The translations under genes and the position numbers were made by a program. Below are positions 1-7,982 of a stretch of 64,000 nucleotides of DNA, piece by piece. Position 1 is the first letter of the stretch. Each line of letters opens with the position of its first letter. The notes beneath the pieces were generated by a model that was given only the letters and a program-made list of their open reading frames with translations, made no database searches and was not told the origin of the DNA. Location of the stretch: positions 252,484-316,483 of the forward strand of contig DATHEA010000021.1 in the NCBI GenBank assembly GCA_035318745.1. Reading direction: 5' to 3'. Origin of the DNA: VRUE01 sp035318745 (lineage in GTDB: Bacteria > Actinomycetota > Thermoleophilia > Solirubrobacterales > 70-9).

Positions 1-372
1 GATCGATCCACCCGGCCCCCGCTCGGGCACCATCACCTGCTGCCCGTCGGCAAGGCGCGCGGCACGATTGATCCCTTCGAGCATTGCCCTGCCGGCCGCC
101 CCACCGGCGCGTTCGATCGCATCGACGACACGTGCCCCGGCCGGCAGCCGGTAGACCCCAGGTCGGCGAACGGCCCCGGCGACGTCGACCACGATGTCGG
201 AGCCGGCGCCGCTTTTCAGGCTGAAACCGCCGGAAGCGCTCGGACTCGAGGCTGCAGCCGCAGCTGCCGGGGCGCCACCGCTCTCGGCGCGGATCGCCCG
301 CGCCCCGACCAGCAGGAGAGCGATCGCGACGGCGCCGTAGACGAGGACCTGAGACCGCGAAAGCTCTGGCAT
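1..372 (-). CDS. comEA: ComEA-like SLBB-domain protein, 3' part cut by window edge
   Basis: Translating the minus strand from the ATG at 372 gives at least 124 residues that run off the left edge. Residues 6-24 form one hydrophobic segment (VLVYGAVAIALLLVG) that would anchor the protein in the membrane. An Ala/Ser-rich linker follows, then an SLBB domain at about 58-115 with the hallmark DIVVDVAGAVRRPGVYRLP. In ComEA this fold precedes a DNA-binding helix-hairpin-helix pair, which would lie outside the window. ComEA binds incoming DNA at the cell surface during natural transformation. The family call rests on the anchor plus SLBB order; a different SLBB protein is possible because the HhH part is not visible. 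Confidence 0.75.
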   Translation of the reverse strand, partial: MPELSRSQVLVYGAVAIALLLVGARAIRAESGGAPAAAAAASSPSASGGFSLKSGAGSDIVVDVAGAVRRPGVYRLPAGARVVDAIERAGGAAGRAMLEGINRAARLADGQQVMVPERGPGGSI

Positions 373-429
373 GGACCGCAGCGTCGCCGATCCGAACGCA
401 CGCGTGGCGCGCTAAATCGAAAAAATCAG

Positions 430-828
430 CTACAAGTTTTCGTCGTCGTCGTAGCCGGCCACCTCGGCAAGCTGATCGCTGTAGAGCTCGGCCGCCGCAA
501 CGGGAGGCGACTGCACCGAGACGCAGGCCAGCCCCTCCTCGCCGTTGTTGGCGATCGAGTGGTCGGTGGCGGGTGGGACGAGGATCAGATCGCCCTCCCC
601 CACCCCCTGCGTGTCGCCGGCGACGGACATCGTGCCGGCTCCCCGCACGACCACGTAGACCTGCTCGGCGCCCTCATCGGAGCGCAGGGTCTGCTCGGCG
701 CCGGCGGGGATCTCCAGCCAGGTCACCGACATGTTGCGGGCTCCGAGCTGCCCCGCGTCCATCAATGCGTGGTAGCGAAGCCGGTGCCACTCCTCGGCGG
801 GAGCTTCTGACAGGCGCCTGACGAGCAT
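430..828 (-). CDS. Cupin-domain protein
   Basis: 132 residues, almost entirely one small beta-barrel. The first cupin motif is degenerate, around residues 45-65 (IPAGAEQTLRSDEGAEQVYVV). The second is near 84-100 (GDLILVPPATDHSIANNGEE) with the usual P-x-x-x-x-H spacing, so one metal-binding His is clear while the first-motif His pair is missing. It may therefore bind metal weakly or not at all. Stand-alone cupins of this size include sugar-binding, auxin-binding-like and mannose-isomerase-like proteins, and the substrate cannot be told from sequence. It lies 48 bp downstream of leuS on the same strand, with no visible functional link to it. Confidence 0.75.
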   Translation of the reverse strand: MLVRRLSEAPAEEWHRLRYHALMDAGQLGARNMSVTWLEIPAGAEQTLRSDEGAEQVYVVVRGAGTMSVAGDTQGVGEGDLILVPPATDHSIANNGEEGLACVSVQSPPVAAAELYSDQLAEVAGYDDDENL

Positions 829-876
829 CGGCGGGCTTTGTACCAGAAAAGGCCGTGAAAACCGGAATGGACGTCC

Positions 877-3366
877 TCAGCGGACGACCAAATTGACCAG
901 TTTGCCCAGGACCACTATCTCCTTGACTACGTCCTTGCCGTCGAGGTAGTGCCGCACCTTCTCGCTCTCTCGGGCCAGCGCGAGCAACTCGGCCTCAGAC
1001 GCGTCAGCGGCGACCTCGATCCGGTCGCGCAGCTTGCCGTTGACCTGGACCACGAGGGTGACCGTGTCGCTGGTCAGCAGGTCGGGGTCGGCGAGCGGCC
1101 ATGGGTTCTCCCAGAGACGCCCTCCCTCCAGCTGCTCCCAGATGTCGGCACCAAGATGTGGGGCAAAGGGAAAGATCAGCGAGGCCGCCGTTGCCGTCGC
1201 GAAGCGCACCGCTGCGTCGCCGTCGGGTTCGCCGTAGAGGCCGTCCTTGAGCCGGTAGGCCTCGTTGACCAGCTCCATAACCGCGGCGATCGCGGTGTTG
1301 AACTGAAAGCCGCGCTCGAAGTCGCGGCTCACCTTGTCGATTGCCCAGTGGGCCTTGGCGAGCAGCTCGCGCGCGTCGCCCTTCACGGCGCCGCCCGGCT
1401 CTGCCGCCCCGGTCCGCTCCGCGACCTCGCCACAGAGGCGCCAGAGGCGGGAGAGGAAGCGGTTGACACCCTCGACCCCCTCGTCGGACCAGTCGCCACC
1501 GCGCTCCGGCGGGCCCATGAAACAGACGTAGGTGCGGGCGGTGTCGGCGCCGTAACGCTCGACGTACTCGGCCGGGCTAACCGTGTTGCCCTTCGACTTC
1601 GACATCTTGGCGCCGTCGCGGGTGATCATCCCCTGGGTAAAGAGGTTGGCGAACGGCTCCTGCACCGAGAGGTGGCCGAGGTCGGCGAGCGCCTTGGTGA
1701 AGAAGCGTGCGTACATCAGGTGCAGGATCGCGTGCTCAACGCCGCCGATGTACTGGTCAACCGGCAGCCAGTGGTCGGCCACAGCCTGATCCCAGGCCGC
1801 CTCGGAGTTACCCGCATCGAGGTAGCGGATGAAGTACCAGGAGGAGTCGACGAAGGTGTCCATCGTGTCGGTCTCGCGTCTGGCTGCGGCGCGACAGCGT
1901 GGGCACTCGGTCGCGACCCAATCCTCGGCGGCGGCAAGCGGGCTGCGACCCTGTGGCGCGTAGTCGTCGATCTCGGGCAGCTCGACCGGCAACTGATCGT
2001 CGGGCACGGGGACGATGCCGCACTCTTCGCAGTAGACGACCGGGATCGGGGCACCCCAGTAGCGCTGGCGCGAGACGAGCCAGTCGCGCAAGCGGTAGTT
2101 GACGGCCGATTCGCCCCGACCGTCCTCCTTCAGCCAGGCGACGATCTCCTCGTAGGCCTCGCGATTGTGCTTGCCGTCGAAACGACCCGATGCGGTCATC
2201 GGACCGTCGCCGGGATACGGGAGCCCCTCGTCGTCGCGGGCGAGCTCCGGGTCGGAGCCCTCGATCACCCGCTTGATCGGCAGCTCAAACGCCTTGGCGA
2301 ACTCGTAGTCGCGGCTGTCGTGGCCTGGCACCGCCATGATCGCCCCGGTGCCGTACTCCATCAGCACGTAGTCGGCGACGAACATAGGGATCCGCTCGCC
2401 GTTGACGGGGTTGACGACGCTGCGACCGAGCGGCACGCCGGTCTTGGCGCGGCCCTCGTCGCCACGATCCTCGACCGACTCGCGGGCGACCTGGTTGACG
2501 TACTCGTGCACCGCCTCCTCGGCTGGCGTGCCGGCGATCAGGCGCTCGAGCTCGGGGTGCTCGGGGGCGAGGACGAAGAAGGTAGCCCCGAACAACGTGT
2601 CGGGACGGGTGGTGAAAACGGGGAAGTCGAGGTCGAGCTCCTCGCAGCGGAAAGTCACCTCCGCTCCCTCCGAGCGGCCGATCCAGTTGCGCTGCATAGT
2701 GACCACGTGCTCGGGCCAGGACTCGAGCAGGTCAAAGTCGGCGAGCAGCCGCTCGGCGTAATCGGTGATCTTGAAGAACCACTGCTCGAGCCGGCGCTGT
2801 TCGACAGGCGTGCCGCAGCGCTCGCAGCGGCCGTCGACGACCTGCTCGTTGGCCAGCACAGTGGCGTCCACCGGACACCATTGAACTGGTGCCTCGTCGC
2901 GGTAGGCGAGCCCCTTCTCGAAGAGGCGCAGGAAGATCCACTGGGTCCAGCGGTAGTACTCGGGCGTGTGAGTGCCGAGCTCACGCGACCAGTCGATCGA
3001 GATTCCCCACTCGCGGAACTGGCGCCGGAAAGACTCGATCGAGCGCTCGGTCGCCTCGCGTGGAGGCTCGCCGGTTTTGATTGCGTTGTTCTCGGCCGGC
3101 AGGCCAAAGGCGTCATAACCCATCGGGTGGATCACCTCAAAGCCGCGGCGGCGGCGGAAGTGGGCGATCGCGTCGCCGACCGCGTAGCACTTGAGGTGGC
3201 CGACGTGGGGCTCGCCCGAGGGATAGGGCAGCATCTCCAGCACGTAGGACTTCGGCTTGGCCTCGTCGAAGCCAGGCTGCCCCGGGTTCGGGACCTCCCA
3301 GGTCTTCTCCTCAGCCCAGAGCCGCTGCCACTTCGCCTCGATCGCCTTGGGGTCGTAGCCGGCCAT
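877..3366 (-). CDS. leuS: Leucyl-tRNA synthetase
   Basis: 829 residues, normal for bacterial LeuRS. This class Ia enzyme charges tRNA-Leu with leucine in the cytoplasm. The HIGH signature appears as PHVGH at 53-57 after the PYPSG turn. The KMSKS loop is exact (AKMSKSKGN, about 585-593). Between them lie the CP1 editing domain, with the GTGAIMAVPGHDSRD loop, and a zinc-ribbon-like CxxC pair (ATECPRC, and CERCG further N-terminal). The anticodon-binding and C-terminal domains (VVQVNGKLRDRIEV) complete the protein. Upstream on the same strand, 18 bp away, is the end of a membrane-protein gene, so the two are probably co-transcribed. The reading frame shows no damage. Confidence 0.98.
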   Translation of the reverse strand: MAGYDPKAIEAKWQRLWAEEKTWEVPNPGQPGFDEAKPKSYVLEMLPYPSGEPHVGHLKCYAVGDAIAHFRRRRGFEVIHPMGYDAFGLPAENNAIKTGEPPREATERSIESFRRQFREWGISIDWSRELGTHTPEYYRWTQWIFLRLFEKGLAYRDEAPVQWCPVDATVLANEQVVDGRCERCGTPVEQRRLEQWFFKITDYAERLLADFDLLESWPEHVVTMQRNWIGRSEGAEVTFRCEELDLDFPVFTTRPDTLFGATFFVLAPEHPELERLIAGTPAEEAVHEYVNQVARESVEDRGDEGRAKTGVPLGRSVVNPVNGERIPMFVADYVLMEYGTGAIMAVPGHDSRDYEFAKAFELPIKRVIEGSDPELARDDEGLPYPGDGPMTASGRFDGKHNREAYEEIVAWLKEDGRGESAVNYRLRDWLVSRQRYWGAPIPVVYCEECGIVPVPDDQLPVELPEIDDYAPQGRSPLAAAEDWVATECPRCRAAARRETDTMDTFVDSSWYFIRYLDAGNSEAAWDQAVADHWLPVDQYIGGVEHAILHLMYARFFTKALADLGHLSVQEPFANLFTQGMITRDGAKMSKSKGNTVSPAEYVERYGADTARTYVCFMGPPERGGDWSDEGVEGVNRFLSRLWRLCGEVAERTGAAEPGGAVKGDARELLAKAHWAIDKVSRDFERGFQFNTAIAAVMELVNEAYRLKDGLYGEPDGDAAVRFATATAASLIFPFAPHLGADIWEQLEGGRLWENPWPLADPDLLTSDTVTLVVQVNGKLRDRIEVAADASEAELLALARESEKVRHYLDGKDVVKEIVVLGKLVNLVVR

Positions 3367-3384
3367 TGGCCGCGATCTTATGAG

Positions 3385-4092
3385 TCAGACGACCGGAGAG
3401 AGAGCTTCCAAGATGTGGGGCCAAACATAGACCTCGATCGTTGCCGCCGCGACGAGCGTCGGGATCGCGATCGCGACGGTGAGGAAGGTGGCCGCGAGAA
3501 GCTGGTTCCACTCGCCGCGGCGGCTGGCGATCAGCCAGGCGGCAAGGGGGAGGAAGAGGGCGGTCAGCTCGGGGATGGCGTGCGGCAACACCGTGAGGAT
3601 GAGCACTGCGTGGGAGATATGCAGCTGATAGGCGATCGTCGAGCCCTGGAAGCCGAGGTAGAGGGCCTGGGTGGAGAGCGAGAAGAGCGTCACCGCCGCG
3701 ACGAAGAGAATCGCGAACTGGCCCGCCTTGACGTGGACCCAGCGCGAGATGCCGCTGCGCTGGGCGGCTGCGATCGGCATCGAGGCACCGGCGATGAAGC
3801 CGGCGACGCAGGCGGTCGCGTGCAGAGCCAGCACCAGCGAGTTGCGCCAGAGAATCGGCAGCAGATCGCCAGGTTCCTGTGGTTCGGTAAGACCGGGCAG
3901 GTGAATCGGGGTGATGTCGGGCGTCAGCATGCCCGAGACCACCAAGACCGCACCCAGCAGGGACAATGCAATCGCGAGGCCGAGGGCGAGCCAGCTGCGC
4001 AAAACCGCCCACGGATGCCCGTTCCAAGCCTCAAGGGTATTCCGCGTGTCCCGCATGCCGTGCGAGAACACGTGCTCGTTGGCGCTGTTCAT
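3385..4092 (-). CDS. SpoIIM-family (stage II sporulation protein M-like) integral membrane protein
   Basis: 235 residues with about five hydrophobic helices (roughly 32-52, 78-98, 118-138, 150-172, 195-222). The layout and motifs such as LALHATACVAGFIAGASMP and ISHAVLILTVLPHAIPELTALFL match the SpoIIM/DUF95 family. In B. subtilis SpoIIM belongs to the peptidoglycan-degrading engulfment complex. In non-sporulating actinobacteria the family is common, of unknown function, and often sits beside RDD or MoxR-type genes, which are absent here. The gene diverges from the hydrolase at 4146 across a 53-bp gap that must hold both promoters. The ATG at 4092 is the first start after the gap. Confidence 0.72.
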   Translation of the reverse strand: MNSANEHVFSHGMRDTRNTLEAWNGHPWAVLRSWLALGLAIALSLLGAVLVVSGMLTPDITPIHLPGLTEPQEPGDLLPILWRNSLVLALHATACVAGFIAGASMPIAAAQRSGISRWVHVKAGQFAILFVAAVTLFSLSTQALYLGFQGSTIAYQLHISHAVLILTVLPHAIPELTALFLPLAAWLIASRRGEWNQLLAATFLTVAIAIPTLVAAATIEVYVWPHILEALSPVV

Positions 4093-4145
4093 CGCCTGAT
4101 CATCGGCAATCGAGAGTCGGCGATTGAGCGAAGTAGGCTGCGCCG

Positions 4146-5279
4146 GTGATCGTCCTCGTCATCCTGTCGATCGCCGCGATCAGCTGGCACTTCTCGGACG
4201 CCGTTCTCGTACCCGACCACTCCAGCCCCGCCGCAAAGGTGGAGGTCGAGCGAGTCGGACCGGGGCGGATCGTGCTCGAGCGCAGCGAAGACACCGAACG
4301 GCCCGGCACCTATGGGCTCGAATGGGCGGGTGGACACGCGATCGCCGGTGACATCGTCGAGGTCGATGCCGACACCGTCATCCGCCGGCTACGTGCCGTC
4401 CGCGGTTACCTGGTCCCCGGCATGGATGTCGGCGTCGAAGCCGACGTCTACGTCGGCGATCCCCGACAGGCGCTGGGCATTCCCTTCGCCGAAGTAGACG
4501 TGCCCGACGAGCTTGGGCCGATGGCCGCCTGGTCGATCCCCGGGCGCAGCCGCACCTGGGCGATCGTCGTACACGGCATCAACGGCATGCCCCAGCTCGG
4601 CCTGCGCATGGTCCCGGCGCTGCGCCGCGCCGGCCTGTCGAGCATGCTGATCACCTACCGCGAGGATCTCGGTGCCCCACCCAGCCCCGACGGCTTCCAC
4701 CACATGGGCTTGACCGAGTGGCGCGATCTCGAGGCCGCTGCGCGCTACGCGCTCACCCACGGGGCCCGCCGCCTCGTCCTCGCCGGCTACTCGATGGGTG
4801 GCGCGATCGTGGCGCAATTCATGGAGCGTTCGCCGCTGGCCTCGCGTGTCGTCGGCCTCGTCCTCGACGCGCCGGCCCTCGACTGGAGGCGGATCCTTGA
4901 ATTCAACGCCACCCGATTGGGATTTCCGGCCTTCAGCGCTCTGCCGCTCGAGTGGACGATCGGGGCTCGCATCGACGTCGACTGGGACAGTCTCGACGCC
5001 CTCGAGCACACGGACGACTTTCACCTGCCGATCCTGCTCTTCCACGGCACCGACGACAAGGTCGTGCCGATCTCGCTCAGCGAAGACTTCGCCGCGGCGC
5101 TGCCCCGCTGGGTCACCTTCTATCGCGTGCCCGCCGCCGGCCACGTCGAGTCCTGGAACGTCGCCCCCCGAAGCTACGAACATCGCCTGACCGCATTTCT
5201 CTCACATCTGCCGGGTGAACTAATCCGGGCCAGGGCGGGTAACCCTGGCCAAGAGCAATCGTCATCAAACAGGCCATGA
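4146..5279 (+). CDS. Membrane-anchored alpha/beta hydrolase
   Basis: 377 residues starting with GTG. The first about 20 residues (MIVLVILSIAAISWHF) form an N-terminal anchor. An all-beta region follows, then a classical alpha/beta-hydrolase core from about 135. It shows the oxyanion strand VVHGING, the nucleophile elbow GYSMGG with Ser216, the acid in HGTDDKVVP (Asp303 or 304) and His333 in PAAGHVESW. This is the pattern of BEM46/YfhR-type serine hydrolases, which act as esterases or lipases of unknown substrate. The catalytic domain should face outward if the first segment stays as an anchor. The next gene begins 20 bp after its stop, so they may be co-transcribed. Confidence 0.85.
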   Translation: MIVLVILSIAAISWHFSDAVLVPDHSSPAAKVEVERVGPGRIVLERSEDTERPGTYGLEWAGGHAIAGDIVEVDADTVIRRLRAVRGYLVPGMDVGVEADVYVGDPRQALGIPFAEVDVPDELGPMAAWSIPGRSRTWAIVVHGINGMPQLGLRMVPALRRAGLSSMLITYREDLGAPPSPDGFHHMGLTEWRDLEAAARYALTHGARRLVLAGYSMGGAIVAQFMERSPLASRVVGLVLDAPALDWRRILEFNATRLGFPAFSALPLEWTIGARIDVDWDSLDALEHTDDFHLPILLFHGTDDKVVPISLSEDFAAALPRWVTFYRVPAAGHVESWNVAPRSYEHRLTAFLSHLPGELIRARAGNPGQEQSSSNRP

Positions 5280-5299
5280 GCCACGCCGAAGGAGAACGC

Positions 5300-5515
5300 A
5301 TGTCGCACCGCATAGCCAGGATCTTCGCCCTCTCGACTGTCAGCGCCGCTCTCGCCATCGGCGGCCTCGGAGCCAGCACGGCGAGCGCCGGTCGCGATCA
5401 CCCCGAGGACGGCCCGCACCGGGGCGGCCACCATCACTGCAAGGGCCTCAAAGGCAAAAAAAGGCAGAACTGCGAGAGGCATCACCACGGGGAGCACGGT
5501 CCCAACCACACCTAG
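5300..5515 (+). CDS. Small exported His-rich protein
   Basis: 71 residues from the ATG at 5300, chosen because GAAGGAG at 5288-5294 is a good ribosome-binding site. The earlier in-frame ATG at 5276 would overlap the hydrolase stop and put a charged stretch before the signal. Residues 1-30 form a signal peptide (RIARIFALSTVSAALAIGG, cleavage near ASTASA-GR). The mature part of about 40 residues is dominated by His, Lys and Gly (GGHHHCKG, ERHHHGEHGPNH) with two Cys, so it could bind transition metal or simply be a flexible polycation. No family is recognised. The neighbouring MerR operon also looks metal- or redox-related, but the genes converge. Confidence 0.65.
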   Translation: MSHRIARIFALSTVSAALAIGGLGASTASAGRDHPEDGPHRGGHHHCKGLKGKKRQNCERHHHGEHGPNHT

Positions 5516-5572
5516 GCTTCCGCTCTACCGGCGTCGGCTGCGGAGGTTTCTGACCCCCACGCTCGCGACAAA

Positions 5573-5974
5573 TTAAGCGGGCACAGATCCCCCGACAAAG
5601 AGCGCGCAGCTCTCCAGGGAATCGCACCCACAGGTGCTCGCAGCGGTGAGCCAATCACGCATCGCCTGCGCTCGCTCGATCAACACGTCGACCTCGGGAA
5701 GCTTGCGGGCGGCCAGCGCCTGTAGTTGCTCGTGGGCGGGGGCGCCTTGGTCGATGGAGTCGAGTAGCGCGCCGACCTCATCGAGCGAGAACCCGGCCTG
5801 CTTGGCAACGTCGATGACCCCCAACCGCCGAACGGTGTCGGTGGTGAAGCGCCGTTGCCCGCCGACGCGCTCGGCCTGCGGCAGAAGGCCGTTACGCTCG
5901 TAGAAGCGAATCGCCGAGATGTTGACCTTGGCCTTCTCGGCGACTTCCCCGATGCTGAACGCTGCGTCCGTCAT
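5573..5974 (-). CDS. MerR-family regulator with a SoxR-like C-terminal cysteine cluster
   Basis: 133 residues. The N-terminal winged helix is typical (FSIGEVAEKAKVNISAIRFYERNGLLP, then the GGQRRF wing). A dimerising coiled coil covers about 70-105. The C-terminus carries TCGCDSLESC, i.e. C-x-C-x5-C. SoxR uses C-x2-C-x-C-x5-C for its [2Fe-2S] cluster, and here the first ligand position is Ala, so a canonical cluster is doubtful and thiol or metal sensing is an alternative. The gene diverges from a two-gene operon, and a near-perfect MerR-type dyad lies between them. It probably controls both itself and that operon by DNA distortion at a long-spacer promoter. Confidence 0.85.
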   Translation of the reverse strand: MTDAAFSIGEVAEKAKVNISAIRFYERNGLLPQAERVGGQRRFTTDTVRRLGVIDVAKQAGFSLDEVGALLDSIDQGAPAHEQLQALAARKLPEVDVLIERAQAMRDWLTAASTCGCDSLESCALFVGGSVPA

Positions 5975-5987
5975 TTCAAATTTCTCC

Positions 5988-6020
5988 TTGACCTAAACCT
6001 TGGTTCAGGTTCAACACTAT
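5988..6020 (+). promoter_or_regulatory. MerR-type promoter/operator between the MerR gene and its divergent operon
   Basis: A dyad ACCTAAACC-TT-GGTTCAGGT lies at 5991-6010, 9+9 bp with one mismatch. It sits immediately after a TTGACC hexamer (5988-5993). A usable -10 (AACACT or CACTAT, 6013-6020) begins 19-21 bp later, i.e. the over-long spacer typical of MerR-activated promoters. It reads toward 6057. Confidence 0.75.
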
Positions 6021-6056
6021 CGGGAGCAAGTAGTCCACCTTCAAGGAGGCCAAGCA

Positions 6057-6377
6057 ATGACCGATCAAAAGCCAATCGCCTGCTCACTCGGGGCGAACGA
6101 CCTGCAACGGCGCCTCGATGAGATCGCCGAGCTGAGCGCCGTAAGCCTGATCGCCCGCGACACCGAGAACGGGAAGCACAGGCTGCGCTTCCGCTCCGAC
6201 CCGACGACGCGCCGCCGCCTCGATGAGATCGTCGCCGCCGAGGCCGAGTGCTGCTCGTTCCTCGACCTCGAGCTGGCCGAGCGCGGAGGCGAGGTGGTCC
6301 TGACCCTGACCGCGCCCGACGATGGCCAAGTCGTCGCCGACGAGCTTGCCGCTGCCTTCGCGGGCGGGTCCAGTTGA
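6057..6377 (+). CDS. Small conserved protein with an Ala-Glu-Cys-Cys motif (MerR-operon companion)
   Basis: 106 residues from ATG 6057, which has a perfect AAGGAGG 7 nt upstream (6043-6049). The protein opens MTDQKPIACSLGANDLQRRL and carries AAEAECCSFLDLEL near residues 60-75, then a short beta-rich end. From memory, small proteins with this vicinal-Cys signature occur beside MerR-type regulators in actinobacteria, and no biochemical role is established to my knowledge. The two adjacent Cys plus Cys9 could bind a soft metal such as mercury or take part in thiol exchange; this is inference. It is the first gene behind the MerR-type promoter and is probably co-transcribed with the YnfA-like gene 32 bp downstream. 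Confidence 0.7.
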   Translation: MTDQKPIACSLGANDLQRRLDEIAELSAVSLIARDTENGKHRLRFRSDPTTRRRLDEIVAAEAECCSFLDLELAERGGEVVLTLTAPDDGQVVADELAAAFAGGSS

Positions 6378-6409
6378 GCGGGATCGGCTCGGACTGCGAC
6401 GATCCGGCC

Positions 6410-6736
6410 GTGACCGGAAAGTCGATCGCCCTTTTCATCGCCGCGGCGATCGCCGAGATCGGCGGCGCCTACCTGGTCTGGATCGGCCTGCGTCAGGAAA
6501 AGGGGGCGCTGTTCGTAGCCCTCGGCGTGATCGCCCTCGGTCTCTACGGCGTCGTCGCCACGGCGCAGCCGAGCAATGAGTTCGGTCGCGTCCTCGCCGC
6601 CTATGGCGGCGTCTTCATCGTCGGCTCGCTGGCCTGGGGCGTGGCCTTCGACGCCTTCAAGCCGGACCGCTACGACCTGATCGGTGCGGCAATCTGCCTG
6701 ATCGGCGTCGGCACGATCATGTACGCGCCTCGGTAA
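6410..6736 (+). CDS. YnfA/UPF0060-family small membrane protein
   Basis: 108 residues from GTG 6410, with four hydrophobic helices: SIALFIAAAIAEIGGAYLVW, GALFVALGVIALGLYGVV, VLAAYGGVFIVGSLAWGV and YDLIGAAICLIGVGTIMY. The AEIGGAYLVW start and the FKPDRYDLIGAAICLIG end are family hallmarks (usually WLxDGxxPDRxDxIGA). YnfA proteins resemble small-multidrug-resistance subunits; transport has been proposed but not settled for the family. A TTG at 6374 overlaps the previous stop (TTGA) and could extend the protein by 12 residues, but those residues do not fit the family. It sits second in the MerR-controlled operon, which suggests a stress or efflux role. Confidence 0.85.
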   Translation: MTGKSIALFIAAAIAEIGGAYLVWIGLRQEKGALFVALGVIALGLYGVVATAQPSNEFGRVLAAYGGVFIVGSLAWGVAFDAFKPDRYDLIGAAICLIGVGTIMYAPR

Positions 6737-6771
6737 CACCCAGCTTCTACCCTGATCGATTGCGTGGGGGA

Positions 6772-6844
6772 TGGAGCTAGTGGGGCTCGAACCCACGACC
6801 TCCTGACTGCCAGTCAGACGCTCTTCCAGCTGAGCTATAGCCCC
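6772..6844 (-). tRNA. tRNA-Ala (anticodon GGC)
   Basis: The 73-nt minus-strand sequence folds into a full cloverleaf. The acceptor GGGGCTA pairs with TAGCTCC with one G-U. The D-arm is GCTC/GAGC. The anticodon loop CTGGCAG holds GGC. The T-arm is GTGGG-TTCGAGC-CCCAC and the discriminator is A. The 3' CCA is not encoded. The gene lies 42 bp downstream of the DivIVA-like gene on the same strand. Confidence 0.97.
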
Positions 6845-6886
6845 GCAGGATGCTGAGTTTAGAGGTTTGAGTGACGCCGACGGAAG

Positions 6887-7588
6887 CTACGCGGCGCGCT
6901 GCTCGGGGTCCTGATCGTCGTCCACGTCAAGGACCAGGTTGTCGTCAGCAGTGCGGCGGATGTTGAAGTCGAAGGGAGCGTTCTCTTCCAGCTCGCGGAG
7001 GAGATCGACGGGCTCGTCGAGCCGCATCGAGAGCGTCGCGCGGCCCTCGGAAAAGCGCTCGACCGAGATCTCAGATGCACCGAGGCGGCCGACCGCGTTT
7101 TCGAAGCCGACCAGCTGCGAGAAGTCCCCAAGCGGGCCGATCTCGAGCTTGATCAGGCCCTCGAAAAGTTGTCCGAGGGCAGCCTCGGCGCCGGCGGGGG
7201 CCACCTGCCCGGCGCCGTTCGTCGAGCTTTCGTGGACCTCGGTGAGCTCCTGCGTGCGCCGGCTTACCTCAACAGCCTCGCGTAGCGCCTTCATCCGGAT
7301 CCGCGTCGCCTGCCCGCGTGCCTGCGACTGGATCTCCTCCAGCCGCTCGGAGACCGCATGCAGGGAGACGATGCTGCGCTCGTGGCGCTCGTCGGCCTCC
7401 CGCAATCGCTCGATCAGGCTGCGGATCTCGCGCTCGCGCTCGATAACCATTCCCGAGAGCGACGCCAGTTCGGCATCCGCGGTGGACGCGTGGTGCTCGA
7501 CGGCGGAGATCGCCGCGTCGCGCGCAGACATAGCCGCGTCGACTTCGTCGCGGCGGTAGCCCAGCAGCGCCCGCTTGAAGCTAGCCAT
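6887..7588 (-). CDS. DivIVA-like coiled-coil protein
   Basis: 233 residues from ATG 7588, where the N-terminus MASFKRALLGYRRDEVDAAM matches the short lipid-binding start of DivIVA/GpsB proteins (GY-x-x-x-EVD). Residues 20-130 are a long heptad coiled coil rich in Glu, Arg and Ala (IEREREIRSLIERLREADERHE). The C-terminal about 80 residues are a separate globular part (ISVERFSEGRATLSMRLDEPVDLLRELEE), unlike short GpsB. DivIVA proteins mark cell poles and curved membrane and recruit wall-growth machinery in actinobacteria. The start overlaps the rsfS stop by 8 bp, so translation is probably coupled. Residues upstream of 7588 in the same frame are rsfS shadow and were discarded. Confidence 0.75.
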   Translation of the reverse strand: MASFKRALLGYRRDEVDAAMSARDAAISAVEHHASTADAELASLSGMVIEREREIRSLIERLREADERHERSIVSLHAVSERLEEIQSQARGQATRIRMKALREAVEVSRRTQELTEVHESSTNGAGQVAPAGAEAALGQLFEGLIKLEIGPLGDFSQLVGFENAVGRLGASEISVERFSEGRATLSMRLDEPVDLLRELEENAPFDFNIRRTADDNLVLDVDDDQDPEQRAA

Positions 7589-7982
7589 GCGCGGCACCGT
7601 AAAGGTGCCCTCGGACGCCATCCTGTGGCAGTTGCAACTCGAGCCGCGGCGCCTCGCGCCAGAGGTCCTCGAGCTGGTAACGCTCCCTTTCCTCGGCGGT
7701 GAAGACGTGCAGGACGGCGTCAAGGTAGTCGAGCACGATCCAGCCGGCCACCCCCTCTCCGTCGACCCCACCGGGCAACAATTCGTGCTCCCCCTTGAGG
7801 CGCAACTTGACCTCGTCGACTATTGCCCGTGCCTGGCGTTCGTTGCGTGCCGTGCAGATCACCAGGAAGTCCGTATAGGCAGCGAGGCCGCGCATGTCGA
7901 GGACGACGATCTCGGTCGCCCCTTTCGAGTCGGCCAGCTCGGCCAGCCGCCGGGCCAGTGCGTCGGACTCGAGCCCGCTCAC
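7581..7982 (-). CDS. rsfS: Ribosome silencing factor RsfS (iojap/YbeB)
   Basis: 133 residues, one RsfS domain. Recognisable blocks are KGATEIVVLDMRGLAAYTDF, VICTARNERQARAIVDEV, and GWIVLDYLDAVLHVFTAEERERYQLEDLW. RsfS binds L14 on the 50S subunit and blocks joining with 30S when nutrients are short. The gene overlaps nadD by 4 bp upstream and the DivIVA-like gene downstream. The nadD-rsfS order is widespread in bacteria, which supports the call. The C-terminal extension after LW (about 25 residues) is weakly conserved. Confidence 0.96.
   Translation of the reverse strand: MSGLESDALARRLAELADSKGATEIVVLDMRGLAAYTDFLVICTARNERQARAIVDEVKLRLKGEHELLPGGVDGEGVAGWIVLDYLDAVLHVFTAEERERYQLEDLWREAPRLELQLPQDGVRGHLYGAAHG

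Noticed and set aside
949..4149. A 1066-residue open frame antisense to leuS
   Set aside because: It mirrors leuS codon by codon, as expected in GC-rich DNA, and matches no protein family; leuS on the minus strand has all motifs.
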